A DNA stretch of 49,146 bases from Betaproteobacteria bacterium (GCA_020346185.1 CP070775.1:2672965-2722110), one strand, 5' to 3'; shown: positions 9,217 to 18,806, counted from the stretch's first letter. Program-made: numbers and translations. The notes: generated by a model from the letters alone, not told the origin.

Positions 9217-9349
9217 GCGCTGGCTGATCGAGAAACACGGCCAGTCAGCGACAACTGCCAGTCTGCGTCATGTTTGGGCGAATGCTATTGTACATCGGCA
9301 CTCGTTTGCCAAGCGCCGCGCCTGCTGCACCCTTCACGACCAGCTCGGC

Positions 9350-9890
9350 CTGGCTCGGGAAGTCACTTGCTGCACCCAGGCGTAATCCATGTATTCGCAG
9401 CGTCCCAGAGACTGCATTTTCACGATGTCGACCACAACTTTGTCTTACGGATTCCCCTTCGTGAACGCCGACCACCCCCGAGCACCAGACCAAAGTCTGT
9501 CGGCTCGCCGGACCGAGCTTTCAGGCTGATCGCCACTATCCAATTGCGCTCCAATGAACACACGCATAAAGCGACTCGTCGAGGCTCAAAGATGCGACAC
9601 GTAGCAGAATCTATACCGGGGAACGCAAACTCGTCGACTTCCGGCGGCGCCGGCAACGAACTGCGGTTCGCCCCGTCGAGTTGCGATCACGTCGCCAGGG
9701 TGTAGCCCCCCGGTCTCGACAATATTGCTGATCGAGTCACTGGTACCATCGGTCGGGAAGCCGACGATCCAGGGATTTTCCGAAAACATGTTGCAGAATG
9801 AACAGGGAGCGACATTGGCAACTGCCGAGACTGAAACTGTCGAGACCCATCCAATGCAGCGCGGTGTGACGATAGTTCTAGTGGCTCGTG
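9350..9890 (-). pseudogene. Decayed flavin reductase-like (FMN-binding) gene in three frames
   Basis: No intact gene fits this stretch, but three minus-strand reading frames hold consecutive pieces of one family. The first (about 9890-9660) reads TIVTPRCIGWVSTV then ANVAPCSFCNMFSENPWIVG and SISNIVETG, the N-terminal core of flavin reductase-like proteins (usually PRPIGWVST ... NVAPYSFFN ... NPPIVGFS). The second frame (about 9656-9500) continues with VDEFAFPGIDSA and FEPRRVALCVCSLE, matching the middle of the family (DEFAFAGL ... PPRVAxSPVxLEC). The third (about 9495-9360) gives SGVVGVHEGESV and a degraded end. So at least two frameshifts have broken it, and conserved residues have been replaced. 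The rest of the 9217-10067 gap, on both sides, shows nothing I can identify. Confidence 0.75.
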
Positions 9891-10067
9891 CGGCTATAGC
9901 CTCCTGTCGTACTCGGCCGGTTGAAACAATATCACTCACCTCCTAACCACTCCGATCGCGCTTGGCGTCACGCGGTAATAACCACTTCGTCGGCTTGCGG
10001 GGCACCCCGTCATGCAAGAAGCGGCAGGAATATCGTCAGCGGCTGAGGGCGTTTATCGCTCACCGGG

Positions 10068-10144
<77 letters not shown>

Positions 10145-10156
10145 ACGGCAGTCTGT

Positions 10157-11125
10157 TCAGTAATTGCGGATAACCGCGAACGCCGCCAATTCTAGCAAAC
10201 AATCTCGGTACTTTGAATTTGGCAACGCCGCAATCATGTTCTTCGCGATGCCAGATTCGGTCTCGGCTTGCGCGCGCGCATAGTCAAGCGCACCGCAATC
10301 GCGAACGCTCACAACGACACGATGAAGATCAGATTCTGCAGGTTCGTAGATCGCCTTACGGATCAGGTCCTGTTGTTTCGGAGCAGCATTACGCAAAGCA
10401 AAAATGAGAGGTAAGGTCACCTTGCCTTCGGCGAGGTCATCGCCGATGTTCTTGCCGGTGTTTTCGAGCTCGCCTGAGTAATCGAGAATGTCGTCAACAA
10501 GTTGAAAAGCGGTGCCGATATGCGACCCATATGCGGCGAGAGCTTCCTCGAGCTGCGCCGTCACGCCCGCAATGATTGCCCCCAAACGACCGGCCGCCTC
10601 GAACAACTTGGCGGTCTTGGACCGCACCACACGAAGATAGTCGTCTTCTGTCGTTTCGATATTATGAATATTGAGCAGCTGCAGCACTTCGCCCTCTGCG
10701 ATCGTATTTGTCGCGTCTGCAAGCACTTCCATGACGCGCATGTTGTCCACTTCGACCATCATCTGGAACGCGCGCGAGTATAGAAAGTCGCCAACCAGCA
10801 CCGATGCCGGATTGCCGAACGCTGCGTTCGCTGTCGCACGCCCGCGACGCATGCCCGAGTCATCCACAACGTCGTCGTGCAGAAGTGTCGCGGTATGGAT
10901 GAACTCGACCACGGCGGCCAATTGATGATGCGCCCTACCCTGATACCCACAAGCGCCTGCCACCAGAGCCAACAGTGCCGGCCTGAGCCTTTTACCGCCG
11001 CTGGAAATGATGTACTCGGCGACCTGTCTGATCAGAACGACGTCGGAGGCGAGCCGCTCGCGAATGACCGCGTCCACGGCTTGCATATCGTCCGCAATAA
11101 GGTCGGTAATCAGTTTCGGTGCCAC
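10157..11125 (-). CDS. ispB: Octaprenyl diphosphate synthase (polyprenyl synthetase)
   Basis: Trans-prenyltransferase that extends farnesyl diphosphate to the C40 (or similar) side chain of ubiquinone. I start it at the GTG at 11125, which gives 322 residues and aligns residue for residue with the E. coli start (VAPKLITDLIADDM against MNLEKINELTAQDM); AGG lies five bases upstream. An open frame continues far upstream but covers the rplU promoter and does not look like protein. Signatures are GGKRLRP, the first Asp-rich motif LLHDDVVDDSGMRRG, the FQMM product-length region and the second Asp-rich motif FQLVDDILDYSG. It is divergent from rplU, a common gammaproteobacterial arrangement. Confidence 0.94.
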   Translation of the reverse strand: MAPKLITDLIADDMQAVDAVIRERLASDVVLIRQVAEYIISSGGKRLRPALLALVAGACGYQGRAHHQLAAVVEFIHTATLLHDDVVDDSGMRRGRATANAAFGNPASVLVGDFLYSRAFQMMVEVDNMRVMEVLADATNTIAEGEVLQLLNIHNIETTEDDYLRVVRSKTAKLFEAAGRLGAIIAGVTAQLEEALAAYGSHIGTAFQLVDDILDYSGELENTGKNIGDDLAEGKVTLPLIFALRNAAPKQQDLIRKAIYEPAESDLHRVVVSVRDCGALDYARAQAETESGIAKNMIAALPNSKYRDCLLELAAFAVIRNY

Positions 11126-11243
11126 GGTAGCCTGCAAGAAACGATAGTCCGCAAAAAGGCGAGGATAGTAGGAAGGCGCGCTCGCCGGTGTCAAGCACGC
11201 CCGACGGCACCCCACGGGGCTCGCCGGCATAAGCAGCTGCACC

Positions 11244-11272
11244 TTGCGTAAGCCCTTCTTTTTTTGTAGTAT
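11244..11272 (+). promoter_or_regulatory. Possible promoter for rplU-rpmA
   Basis: TTGCGT (11244-11249) and TAGTAT (11267-11272) are spaced by 17 bases, with a start expected near 11279, about 30 bases before rplU. The -35 is a poor match and the -10 a fair one, so this is the best candidate in the ispB-rplU divergent gap rather than a strong call. Confidence 0.35.
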
Positions 11273-11308
11273 GGCCGGCTTTTCCGAGGCCCTTTCAGGA
11301 GCTCGATA

Positions 11309-11620
11309 ATGTATGCGGTTATCAAGACCGGCGGCAAGCAGTACAGAGTGTCGTCTGGCGAAAAAGTCAAAATAGAACAATTGGCTGCGGAAATCGGTAG
11401 TCAGATTACCATTGATCAGGTGCTCATGGTCGGTGACGGTGACAAGGCCACAATCGGCACGCCGCTGGTCAAGGGTGCCAAGGTGCAGGCAACGGTGGTG
11501 AACCATGGCCGTCGGGACAAGGTTCACATATTCAAAATGCGGCGGCGCAAGCACTCCAAGAAACAACAGGGGCATCGTCAGGATTACACCGAGATCCAGG
11601 TCGACCAGATCGCGGTCTGA
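11309..11620 (+). CDS. rplU: 50S ribosomal protein L21
   Basis: Ribosomal protein L21 of 103 residues, a 23S rRNA binding protein of the large subunit. It begins with the standard [14 protein letters not shown] and contains [21 protein letters not shown], the basic rRNA-binding loop. The start ATG follows CAGGAGCTCGATA, a good ribosome site. rpmA follows after 41 bases in the usual L21-L27 pair. Confidence 0.98.
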   Translation: MYAVIKTGGKQYRVSSGEKVKIEQLAAEIGSQITIDQVLMVGDGDKATIGTPLVKGAKVQATVVNHGRRDKVHIFKMRRRKHSKKQQGHRQDYTEIQVDQIAV

Positions 11621-11661
11621 TCAGGTGTCCTTATCATCATCTCTGCCCAAGGAGCGGCGAA

Positions 11662-11919
11662 ATGGCACACAAAAAGGCAGGTGGGAGTTCACGCAACGGG
11701 CGTGATTCCAATGCGAAGCGGCTTGGCGTAAAGCGCTATGGTGGTGAAGTTATCTCCGCTGGAAGCATCATCGTTCGGCAACGGGGCACGCAAATTCACC
11801 CCGGTGACAACGTCGGGGTGGGGCGTGACCATACGTTGTTTGCGAAAATCCACGGTCAGGTTCAATTCGGTCGTCGCGGCCCACTAAACAAGAAGACGGT
11901 CAGCATTAAGCCGGTGTGA
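11662..11919 (+). CDS. rpmA: 50S ribosomal protein L27
   Basis: Ribosomal protein L27, 85 residues, whose N-terminal tail reaches into the peptidyl transferase centre. The sequence starts [16 protein letters not shown], as in proteobacteria that need no N-terminal cleavage, and contains [26 protein letters not shown] lies seven bases before the ATG. A strong terminator follows 21 bases after the stop. Confidence 0.98.
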   Translation: MAHKKAGGSSRNGRDSNAKRLGVKRYGGEVISAGSIIVRQRGTQIHPGDNVGVGRDHTLFAKIHGQVQFGRRGPLNKKTVSIKPV

Positions 11920-11940
11920 GGCATTACAGGCCAAGACGAG

Positions 11941-11974
11941 AAGCCCTATCGGTTGCGATAGGGCTTTTTTATTT
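11941..11974 (+). terminator. Rho-independent terminator after rpmA
   Basis: AAGCCCTATCG and CGATAGGGCTT form a perfect 11-bp stem around GTTG, followed by TTTTATTTT. It separates rplU-rpmA from obgE, so obgE either has its own promoter in 11975-12022 or depends on read-through. Confidence 0.93.
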
Positions 11975-12022
11975 TCGGTTTCGGCAAAAGATCGAGAAAT
12001 TGATTCAGCGGTCAATCCAGCA

Positions 12023-13105
12023 GTGAAGTTCACGGACGAGGCGATTATTGAAGTGCACTCAGGCAAGGGCGGTGATGGCGTCGTCGCTTTCCGGCGCGAA
12101 AAGTTCGTGCCGCGCGGGGGGCCGAGTGGCGGTGACGGTGGTCGCGGCGGCAGCGTGCTCATCGCTGCAGACCGCAACATCAACACCCTCCTCGATTATC
12201 GCTACCAACGCGTCTACAAGGCTAGAAATGGAGAGAACGGGCAAGGCAAAGACCGCTACGGAAGAGCCGGCAAAGATATCGTCTTGCGCGTCCCGGTTGG
12301 CACGGTCGTGACCGATGCCGAAACGGGGGAATTTGTCGCCGACTTGGCGACGGACGGACAGAGCGAAATCGTTTGCAGGGGCGGCACCGGTGGTCTGGGC
12401 AATATCCACTTCAAATCCAGCACCAACCGCACGCCGCGGCAATGCACGCCTGGCGAGCCAGGTCAGAGCCACAGGTTGCGGCTGGAGCTGCGGGTGTTAG
12501 CGGACGTTGGATTGTTGGGTATGCCCAACGCCGGCAAGTCGACCTTCATCCGAACCGTTTCCGCGGCGCGCCCGAAAGTCGGGGACTATCCATTCACGAC
12601 GCTGCAGCCGCATCTTGGTTTCGTGCGGATCGACATCAACAAAGGCTTCGTGATCGCGGATATCCCGGGACTAATCGCAGGTGCCGCCGAGGGCGCCGGC
12701 CTTGGTCACCAGTTTCTTCGCCACCTGCAGCGAACCAAGTTGCTGTTGCACCTGGTCGACATCGCACCCGTGGCTGAGAATGCTTCGGCCGTGTCCGCGG
12801 CAAAGGCTGTCATCGACGAGCTTCGCAAATATGACGAGAGCCTGTTTCGCAAAACACGCTGGCTGGTACTGAACAAAACAGATCTCATCGCCGAAAAAGA
12901 GCGCGAAAAAGTCGTCAAGCAATTCATGAAAGAATACCGGCGCGAGATCGGTGCACCGCAACGCAGCTTTGCCATTTCCGCGCTTTCAGGAGAAGGTTGC
13001 AGTGAATTGGCGCGGGCAGTGATGGACCACCTGTCCGATTCCGTCGAAGCAAACAGCAAAGCGGCAACACCGGCAGTCGCAACGGCGGAACAATCAGACC
13101 ACTGA
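12023..13105 (+). CDS. obgE: Obg family GTPase (ObgE/CgtA)
   Basis: Essential ribosome-associated GTPase acting in 50S assembly and stress control, 360 residues from a GTG start. The glycine-rich Obg fold (1-160) contains [20 protein letters not shown] and GGDGGRGG. The G domain follows with the P-loop GMPNAGKST, the switch region [19 protein letters not shown], and the specificity loop NKTD. The C-terminus after about 335 is a short, low-complexity Ala/Thr/Ser tail, not a TGS-type domain. proB follows after 23 bases, the usual neighbour in gammaproteobacteria. The GTG has no strong ribosome site; the N-terminal alignment ([13 protein letters not shown]) supports it. Confidence 0.96.
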   Translation: MKFTDEAIIEVHSGKGGDGVVAFRREKFVPRGGPSGGDGGRGGSVLIAADRNINTLLDYRYQRVYKARNGENGQGKDRYGRAGKDIVLRVPVGTVVTDAETGEFVADLATDGQSEIVCRGGTGGLGNIHFKSSTNRTPRQCTPGEPGQSHRLRLELRVLADVGLLGMPNAGKSTFIRTVSAARPKVGDYPFTTLQPHLGFVRIDINKGFVIADIPGLIAGAAEGAGLGHQFLRHLQRTKLLLHLVDIAPVAENASAVSAAKAVIDELRKYDESLFRKTRWLVLNKTDLIAEKEREKVVKQFMKEYRREIGAPQRSFAISALSGEGCSELARAVMDHLSDSVEANSKAATPAVATAEQSDH

Positions 13106-13128
13106 GCGAACCGCTCACCGAGAAAATT

Positions 13129-14247
13129 ATGGGAAGCGTGTTCGCAACCGCAAAGCGAGTCGTCGTCAAGATTGGCAGCAGTCTGATCACCAAAGGCGGC
13201 GAGGGTCTCCATCAAGCGGCTCTTGCCGACTGGGCCGAGCAAATTGCTCAACTGCGCCAGGCTGGATTCGAAGTTGCACTGGTGTCGAGCGGAGCGATTG
13301 CCGAGGGCATGCAACGCCTGGGATGGCGCAAACGACCACACGCCGTATACGAGCTGCAAGCAGCCGCTGCGGTCGGGCAGATGGGCCTGGTCGAAGCCTA
13401 CGAATCATGTTTTCGCAAGTTCGGATTGCATACCGCCCAGATACTGCTGACGCATGACGATCTATCCGACAGAACGCGCTACCTCAACGCCCGCTCGACG
13501 GTAAGAACACTAATCCGCCTCGGCACCATTCCAATCATCAACGAAAATGACACCGTAGCAATCGATGAGATCCGCTTCGGAGACAATGACACGCTTGCAG
13601 CCCTGGTCACCAACCTGATCGAGGCCCATGTGCTCGTCATTCTGACTGATCAGCCTGGTCTGCACACCAGGGATCCGCGTCTGCACGGCGATGCCGAGTT
13701 GATATCGAAAGCCGATGCCAATGACCCAGCATTGGAAACCATGGCGGGCGGTGTTGGTACACATTTGGGTAGTGGCGGCATGCTGACCAAAGTGCTCGCT
13801 GCGAAACGGGCTGCCCGTAGTGGAGCGCACACGGTTATCGCCTCAGGCGAAGAACCCAACGTGCTCAATCGTCTGGCTGCAGGCGAAGCCATCGGCACGC
13901 AGTTGCTCGCCACCACCATGACCTTGGCCGCGAGAAAGCAGTGGCTCGCTGACCATCTGCAGGTTCGAGGCAGAGTGAAACTCGACGATGGAGCGGTTAG
14001 TGCCTTGATCAGTGGCAACAAGAGCCTGCTGCCGATCGGCGTTATTGAAGTGGTCGGCAGCTTTGAACGCGGTGAAGTGGTCAGCTGCATCAACCAGGCA
14101 GGGAAAGAGGTTGCCCGGGGACTGGCCAATTACAACGCCGCCGAGACCGAAAAGATTCTCAGAACGCCATCAGCGCAAATCGAAGTCAAGCTTGGTTACG
14201 TCGACGAACCCGAACTCATTCACCGTGACAACTTGGTTCTACTCTAA
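13129..14247 (+). CDS. proB: Glutamate 5-kinase with PUA domain
   Basis: First enzyme of proline synthesis, making gamma-glutamyl phosphate from glutamate and ATP in the cytosol. It has 372 residues: an amino-acid kinase domain (about 8-260) with [41 protein letters not shown] and [16 protein letters not shown], then a C-terminal PUA domain (about 275-355) with [14 protein letters not shown] and [13 protein letters not shown]-containing ProB is the usual long form and is normally feedback-inhibited by proline. It is probably co-transcribed with obgE. Confidence 0.97.
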   Translation: MGSVFATAKRVVVKIGSSLITKGGEGLHQAALADWAEQIAQLRQAGFEVALVSSGAIAEGMQRLGWRKRPHAVYELQAAAAVGQMGLVEAYESCFRKFGLHTAQILLTHDDLSDRTRYLNARSTVRTLIRLGTIPIINENDTVAIDEIRFGDNDTLAALVTNLIEAHVLVILTDQPGLHTRDPRLHGDAELISKADANDPALETMAGGVGTHLGSGGMLTKVLAAKRAARSGAHTVIASGEEPNVLNRLAAGEAIGTQLLATTMTLAARKQWLADHLQVRGRVKLDDGAVSALISGNKSLLPIGVIEVVGSFERGEVVSCINQAGKEVARGLANYNAAETEKILRTPSAQIEVKLGYVDEPELIHRDNLVLL

Positions 14248-14302
14248 CTTCGCAACAAGGGGAACCAGGTCTTGACGCAGGCGATCCTAGCGGTGAGGGC
14301 GC

Positions 14303-14914
14303 TTATCGGCATATATGCCTGTGTTCGCCGTGGTCATGCGAAACGCATGGCAAGGGCATGCCGCCTTTCAGCGCAGCGAGCACTCTTTCCGCGTCCCTTT
14401 GGGCTTTACCGTACGGGCAGGCATAGTCGCGGTACATCGCAAAGCGAATGTTGTTGCGGTCCAAGTCTCGGATTGGCGTGAAGTTCGGGTTGCGAGCCAC
14501 GGCCCAAGTCTGCTCGACCGCGCCAAAGGCGTAGGATTTGTAGGTACGGGCCTTGCAGTAAATGCCTTCGTAAGAAACGTTCTCGCTGCCTGACGCAGAG
14601 CGCGCTACCAGGGTATAACGAACAACCTCACCCTCGTAGACGAAGATTGACTGGGTATCGACGAAATAAGTGAAGCTCTTGGGGCCCGAAAACTGCACTT
14701 GAATAAGATTGTCTTCAATAGGATATGAAGGAAGCACAACGTTTGCGTCCACCAGCTCTCTTTCCACCTCTTTCTCGCCTTTGAATTGCTCGCGTTTCTC
14801 GACGTCGTGATCGACCGGTGGCCCCGTGTTTCCGCACGCGGCTGCGAGCGCTGCCAACAGCAACCCCACCCCTGTTAACCAGGCTCGATTAGCGTTGGTC
14901 CACCGCATAGACAT
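14303..14914 (-). CDS. CNP1-like family lipoprotein
   Basis: Protein of 203 residues with a lipoprotein signal: MSMRWTNANR, a hydrophobic stretch and the lipobox LAAAC (Cys near 27). The mature part contains LPSYPIEDNLIQVQFSG, FVDTQSIFVYEGEVVRYTLV, YEGIYCKARTYKSYAFG and RDYACPYGKAQ, which I recognise as the CNP1-like family of beta- and gammaproteobacteria. Its function is unknown. The two later Cys residues could form a disulfide. The start at 14914 overlaps the end of the upstream cfa gene by 26 bases (20 if the next ATG at 14908 is used), suggesting coupling. The C-terminal SHDHGEHRHICR is His-rich and may be lineage-specific. Confidence 0.82.
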   Translation of the reverse strand: MSMRWTNANRAWLTGVGLLLAALAAACGNTGPPVDHDVEKREQFKGEKEVERELVDANVVLPSYPIEDNLIQVQFSGPKSFTYFVDTQSIFVYEGEVVRYTLVARSASGSENVSYEGIYCKARTYKSYAFGAVEQTWAVARNPNFTPIRDLDRNNIRFAMYRDYACPYGKAQRDAERVLAALKGGMPLPCVSHDHGEHRHICR

Positions 14915-16097
14915 GTTCTCGAGTCAATGGATAGGGCAGCGAACCATTATCGAGCGGTTTGCCGCCCAGAATCTGGAATATCGATATCCAGCCGCGCTCA
15001 AATGCGTGCGCCGAGCCAGCCATGTAGATGCGCCACACCCGGTAACGCCGCTCGCCGACCAGTTCGCGCGCCCTCACTGCATTCGCCTCGAGCCGCTCGA
15101 CCCAGTGCCAGAGGGTCTTCGCATAATGGGGACGCAACGATTCAGAGTCCCACATTTCCAGGCCCTGAATCGACATTTCACGAATAACTCGCGAGACGTG
15201 CACCAGCTCGCCACCGGGAAATACGTACTCGTCCACGAATTTGCCGATATCACTGCCAAGCGCCCGATCGTCCAGAGAGTTGGTGGTAATTCCATGGTTC
15301 ATGACCATCCCGCCCGGCTTGAGAAGGGAATGGATCTTTGCGAAGTAAACCGGCAGGTTCTTCTTGCCGACATGCTCAAACATCCCGACGCTGGCAATCT
15401 TGTCGAAAACCTGGTCTGAAGGCACATCCCGGTAGTCCATCAGCCGCGCTTCGCAGCTTTCTTCAAGACCGAGCTCCTTGATGCGTTGATTGGCCAAAGC
15501 GTGCTGCTCGTCGGACAGGGTGATTCCGACGGCCTTGACGCCATAGTGGCGTGCAGCCCAAATGATCAGCGCACCCCAGCCGCAACCGATGTCGAGAAAG
15601 CGTTCACCTGGTTTGAGCTGCAGTTTTCTGCAGATGTGCTCCAGTTTCTGCTCCTGGGCAAGATCGAGGCTGTCGTCGGGGCTCTTGAAATAGCCGCACG
15701 AATAGACACGATTGCGGTCCAGCCAGAGGCCATAGAACTCGTTGCCGACATCGTAATGGTGCTGAATAGCTCTTCGGTCAGACGGGCGCGTATGGCGCCA
15801 CCAGCTTAATACGGCCGAGCGCCGTTGATAGGTGCTGGCATGCTCTGAAACGAGCCTCTGGCCGATCTCGATCGTCTCCCTGGGATCGCCCTCGATGTCG
15901 ATCTGCCCCTCGACGTAGGCCTTGGCAATCTTACCCAGGGTCGGACGCACCAGCGATGAAATCGCTCGCGGCGACTTGAGAGTGAGATGAATCTTCGGGC
16001 TCTCGAGGGGCGAGATGGTGATGCCATCCCAAAACGACACGGCGACCGGCAAACCAAGCCGCGATAACCTGTGCTCGATCTCGCTGACGATACTCAT
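14889..16097 (-). CDS. cfa: Cyclopropane-fatty-acyl-phospholipid synthase family methyltransferase
   Basis: Uses S-adenosylmethionine to add a methylene bridge to unsaturated acyl chains of membrane phospholipids. It has 402 residues from the ATG at 16097; a GTG four codons earlier is possible, and neither has a clear ribosome site. The N-terminal lipid-binding part (1-110) leads into IQHHYDVGNEFYGLWLD and VYSCGYF, then the SAM motif FLDIGCGWGAL, ITLSDEQ, and SVGMFEHVGKKN with the conserved Glu-His. A C-terminal HYAKTLWHWVERL is typical. CFA enzymes usually support acid or stationary-phase survival. No bound stress promoter can be recognised here. Confidence 0.93.
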   Translation of the reverse strand: MSIVSEIEHRLSRLGLPVAVSFWDGITISPLESPKIHLTLKSPRAISSLVRPTLGKIAKAYVEGQIDIEGDPRETIEIGQRLVSEHASTYQRRSAVLSWWRHTRPSDRRAIQHHYDVGNEFYGLWLDRNRVYSCGYFKSPDDSLDLAQEQKLEHICRKLQLKPGERFLDIGCGWGALIIWAARHYGVKAVGITLSDEQHALANQRIKELGLEESCEARLMDYRDVPSDQVFDKIASVGMFEHVGKKNLPVYFAKIHSLLKPGGMVMNHGITTNSLDDRALGSDIGKFVDEYVFPGGELVHVSRVIREMSIQGLEMWDSESLRPHYAKTLWHWVERLEANAVRARELVGERRYRVWRIYMAGSAHAFERGWISIFQILGGKPLDNGSLPYPLTREHVYAVDQR

Positions 16098-16131
16098 TGC
16101 CTGAACCACTATTGATTACTTTTAGTTAAAC

Positions 16132-16149
16132 GGCCATTCCAGAGTGGCC
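16132..16149 (-). terminator. Weak stem-loop between DUF3501 gene and cfa
   Basis: GGCCA and TGGCC form a five-bp stem around eight bases, followed on the minus strand by GTTTAACT. It may be a weak terminator or attenuator after the rubrerythrin cluster, but the stem is short and the T tract poor. Confidence 0.3.
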
Positions 16150-16199
16150 ATTTCGACATTTTACGTAGGTCAGGGGCAGTTGGACATGCCTTGCTCGAT

Positions 16200-16790
16200 T
16201 TACAGAATCAGATCATCGATCAGCGACTGCCTTACAGCTTCAGTGACTTTCTCAATAGTGATCTGGTAATTGGGGTGGTCTATGCCCATCGCCAGCGCCT
16301 GACCGTGCTTCAGCGCGTTCTTCATCGCTGCTGACAGTTCGAACCTCAGAAAATGCACCGACGAGGTCTTCGCTCCAGTTTCGCGCTCCAGGTCCTCATC
16401 GGCGATGGCGAATACCTTGGACTGCCCCTTAACCTGAATCCAGACCTTGTCCTCGACGTCAATAAGCCGGGCCAGCGCCCTCTTGCGCTCCGATTCGTCG
16501 GCGTATTCAATCAGCATAGTCACTTTCCAGTTGCTGCCGTCGGGTATCAGCGGGTTATAGGCGTCCAGTTCGTCATGAATGCCTTCTTCCTCGAAGATTC
16601 GCTCGGCGCGCAGCATTTCCTGGATCTGATAGCGAATGGTCAGTTCGTCTTCGAATAGCAACGTCACATGCTCGCCGAGGTGGACTTTCCGATTGTGCTT
16701 GTGCGCCATTACCCGCGCTCGAAAGTCCTTGCGCTGCTTTGCGTACTCCTCCAGTGACAAAAGGCTGTCGCGACTAATTGCTGCCATCAT
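16200..16790 (-). CDS. DUF3501 family protein
   Basis: Protein of 196 residues of the DUF3501 family, function unknown. It contains SLEEYAKQRKDFRARVMAHKH, VTLLFEDELTIRYQIQEML, and a centre rich in charged residues; there is no signal peptide or membrane helix, so it is likely cytosolic. I start at the ATG at 16790 because GAGGAG lies six bases upstream; in-frame ATGs at 16796 and 16808 sit on or before that site. It follows the HdrD-like Fe-S protein after 21 bases. Rubrerythrin, this Fe-S protein and DUF3501 recur together in proteobacteria, so a shared role in peroxide or redox handling is a fair inference, with DUF3501 as the least understood member. Confidence 0.87.
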   Translation of the reverse strand: MMAAISRDSLLSLEEYAKQRKDFRARVMAHKHNRKVHLGEHVTLLFEDELTIRYQIQEMLRAERIFEEEGIHDELDAYNPLIPDGSNWKVTMLIEYADESERKRALARLIDVEDKVWIQVKGQSKVFAIADEDLERETGAKTSSVHFLRFELSAAMKNALKHGQALAMGIDHPNYQITIEKVTEAVRQSLIDDLIL

Positions 16791-16811
16791 CTGCATCTCC
16801 TCAATCAAACC

Positions 16812-18143
16812 TCAAATATCGTAAGCAATTCGTAACAGCGTTAGCGGGTGCTTTTTTTCGCCGCCGTTGGCGCCTGATTCACGTATGCCCTGGGCAATGT
16901 GACGGCCGGCAATAGCGCAATCGGAACTGATGTAGTCCGGTTGTGGTTCAGCCATCTGGCGGAACACCGGACGCCCGATTTTCATCGAGTCCGCAAAAAA
17001 TTCACTTTTGACGCCCCAGGTGCCATCATGGCCCGAGCAACGCTCGACGGTCGTGACGGTCGTGTCGGGGACCTTCTCAAGAAGTTCACGAGTCTTCTGT
17101 CCGATGTTCTGCACACGCAAATGGCAGGGAATGTGATAAGAAACTTTGCCCAGCCGTTTCTTGAAATCAGTTTTGAGCAAGCCGTCACGGTTGCGCAGGA
17201 CGAAATATTCGAACGGATCAAACATGGCTTCCGCGACCGACTTGACGTCTGCGTCATCCGGGAACATCAGCGGCAACTCCTGCTTAAACATCAGAGAGCA
17301 GGAAGGCACCGGCGTGACAATGGCACAGCCGTCTCGCGCCAAGCGCGCTAGCAGCGGGATATTCTTTTCTTTCAATCTGGCCACTGATTCAAGGTCGCCA
17401 AGTTCCAGCTTTGGCATGCCGCAGCACGCCTCTTTATGAACAATCATCGCTGGAATTTCATTGTGCTCCAGGATGCGCAGCAGGTCCTGGCCAATTCCCG
17501 GTTCGTTATAGTTCACGTAACAGGTCGAGAAAATTGCCACCTTACCGGGCGTGTTGTTTCCGCACGTGACCGCGAATTCTTGCTTCGGTCTCGCATTACG
17601 GCGGAAAGTTTGGCTGCTGTACTCAGGCAGTTCGCGTTTCGCATCTATACCGAGCGCCGACTGCATCACTTTGCGGGTCGCACCGTTTTTGTTTACCGCA
17701 TTGACCAACTGAACCACTACGGGAATCGACGCCAACTTGCCAAGCGCGTCCGTGCTCGACAGCAATCTGTCCCGAAAACGGGCCCCGTCTTTCTTGAACT
17801 TCAGAGCTTTCGCGCGCAGCATCAGGTGCGGGAAATCGACATTCCATTCGTGCGGCGGCACGTACGGGCACTTGCTCATGTAGCACATGTCGCACAGGTA
17901 GCACTTGTCGACGACTTTCCAGTAATCCTTTTTGGCGACGCTGTCGACTTCCATCGTCTCGCTCTCGTCGACCAGGTCGAACAGGGTCGGAAACGCGGTA
18001 CACAGGCTCACGCATCGCCTGCATCCATGACAAATGTCATAAACACGCTCCATTTCATCGAACAGCTTGGCCTGGTCGTAGAAATCCTTCGACTTCCAGT
18101 CAATGGGATGTCGGGTGGGTGCTTCAAGACTTCCTTCACGCAT
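16812..18143 (-). CDS. Heterodisulfide reductase-related (HdrD/GlpC-like) Fe-S protein with two CCG domains
   Basis: Cytosolic Fe-S oxidoreductase, 443 residues from the ATG at 18143. The open frame continues upstream, but without a good start. The N-terminal ferredoxin-like part has two [4Fe-4S] motifs: CHGCRRCVSLC and CYLCDMCYMSKC, each with a further Cys-Pro. Two Cys-rich CCG domains follow: one around STCYVNYNEPG and KEACCGMP, the other around YHIPCHLRV and VERCSGHDG. In the second, the usual Cys-Cys-Gly is CSG, so one Cys is replaced by Ser, a change seen in some non-methanogen relatives. Donor and acceptor are unknown. It sits between rubrerythrin and DUF3501 on the same strand, which suggests that it passes electrons to rubrerythrin. 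Confidence 0.9.
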   Translation of the reverse strand: MREGSLEAPTRHPIDWKSKDFYDQAKLFDEMERVYDICHGCRRCVSLCTAFPTLFDLVDESETMEVDSVAKKDYWKVVDKCYLCDMCYMSKCPYVPPHEWNVDFPHLMLRAKALKFKKDGARFRDRLLSSTDALGKLASIPVVVQLVNAVNKNGATRKVMQSALGIDAKRELPEYSSQTFRRNARPKQEFAVTCGNNTPGKVAIFSTCYVNYNEPGIGQDLLRILEHNEIPAMIVHKEACCGMPKLELGDLESVARLKEKNIPLLARLARDGCAIVTPVPSCSLMFKQELPLMFPDDADVKSVAEAMFDPFEYFVLRNRDGLLKTDFKKRLGKVSYHIPCHLRVQNIGQKTRELLEKVPDTTVTTVERCSGHDGTWGVKSEFFADSMKIGRPVFRQMAEPQPDYISSDCAIAGRHIAQGIRESGANGGEKKHPLTLLRIAYDI

Positions 18144-18383
18144 GGGTACGGGCAACCATTGTCGGGACAAGGACCTGCTTAATGCATAGTGGATCGACGC
18201 GACGGGGGCCGGTTTGTTGTGAAACACCGCGCTCGTCGCGTCTTGCCTGCCCCTTTTTGGGAGCAACGCTTCGACCCAATATCTATTAACAGGCCCGAAA
18301 AAACAGCGAGTTGTTCTGTGTCTAAACGAACAACCCGCGTTCCGATGGGACAGCGGCGACGCGACTCGCCGCCACGAAAAAAC

Positions 18384-18806
18384 TTAGTCTTCCAGGGCGT
18401 CCAACGCCTTCTGAAAGCGATTGGCGTGGGAACGCTCGGCCTTGGCGAGGGTTTCGAACCAATCAGCGATTTCGTCGAAGCCTTCGTCACGCGCTGTCTT
18501 CGCCATACCCGGATACATATCGGTGTATTCGTGCGTCTCACCAGCAATCGATGCTTTCAGATTGTCGCGGGTGCGGCCGATGGGCAGACCGGTTGCAGGA
18601 TCACCAACTTGCTCGAGATACTCAAGGTGACCATGGGCATGGCCAGTTTCGCCTTCGGCGGTGGAACGGAACACGGCGGCGACGTCATTTTGGCCCTCGA
18701 CGTCGGCCTTATTGGCGAAGTACAGGTAACGCCGATTGGCTTGTGACTCACCCGCAAATGCCTCCTTGAGGCTGGTTTCCGTTTTTGAACCTTTCAGTGC
18801 AGCCAT
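18384..18806 (-). CDS. Rubrerythrin (diiron four-helix domain only)
   Basis: Non-haem diiron protein, probably reducing hydrogen peroxide, 140 residues. The four-helix diiron ligands are present: Glu20 in [10 protein letters not shown], the Glu/His in [10 protein letters not shown], Glu in [12 protein letters not shown] and Glu/His in [11 protein letters not shown]. The C-terminal rubredoxin domain of classical rubrerythrin is absent, so electrons must come from another protein; the downstream Fe-S gene is the obvious candidate. AGGAG lies nine bases before the ATG. Transcription is likely controlled by the two inverted repeats at 18888-18932. The 240-base gap to the Fe-S gene holds no recognisable gene. 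Confidence 0.93.
   Translation of the reverse strand: MAALKGSKTETSLKEAFAGESQANRRYLYFANKADVEGQNDVAAVFRSTAEGETGHAHGHLEYLEQVGDPATGLPIGRTRDNLKASIAGETHEYTDMYPGMAKTARDEGFDEIADWFETLAKAERSHANRFQKALDALED

Noticed and set aside
11126..11575. N-terminal extension of IspB by 150 residues
   Set aside because: It would overlap rplU, and the E. coli start aligns exactly with the GTG at 11125.
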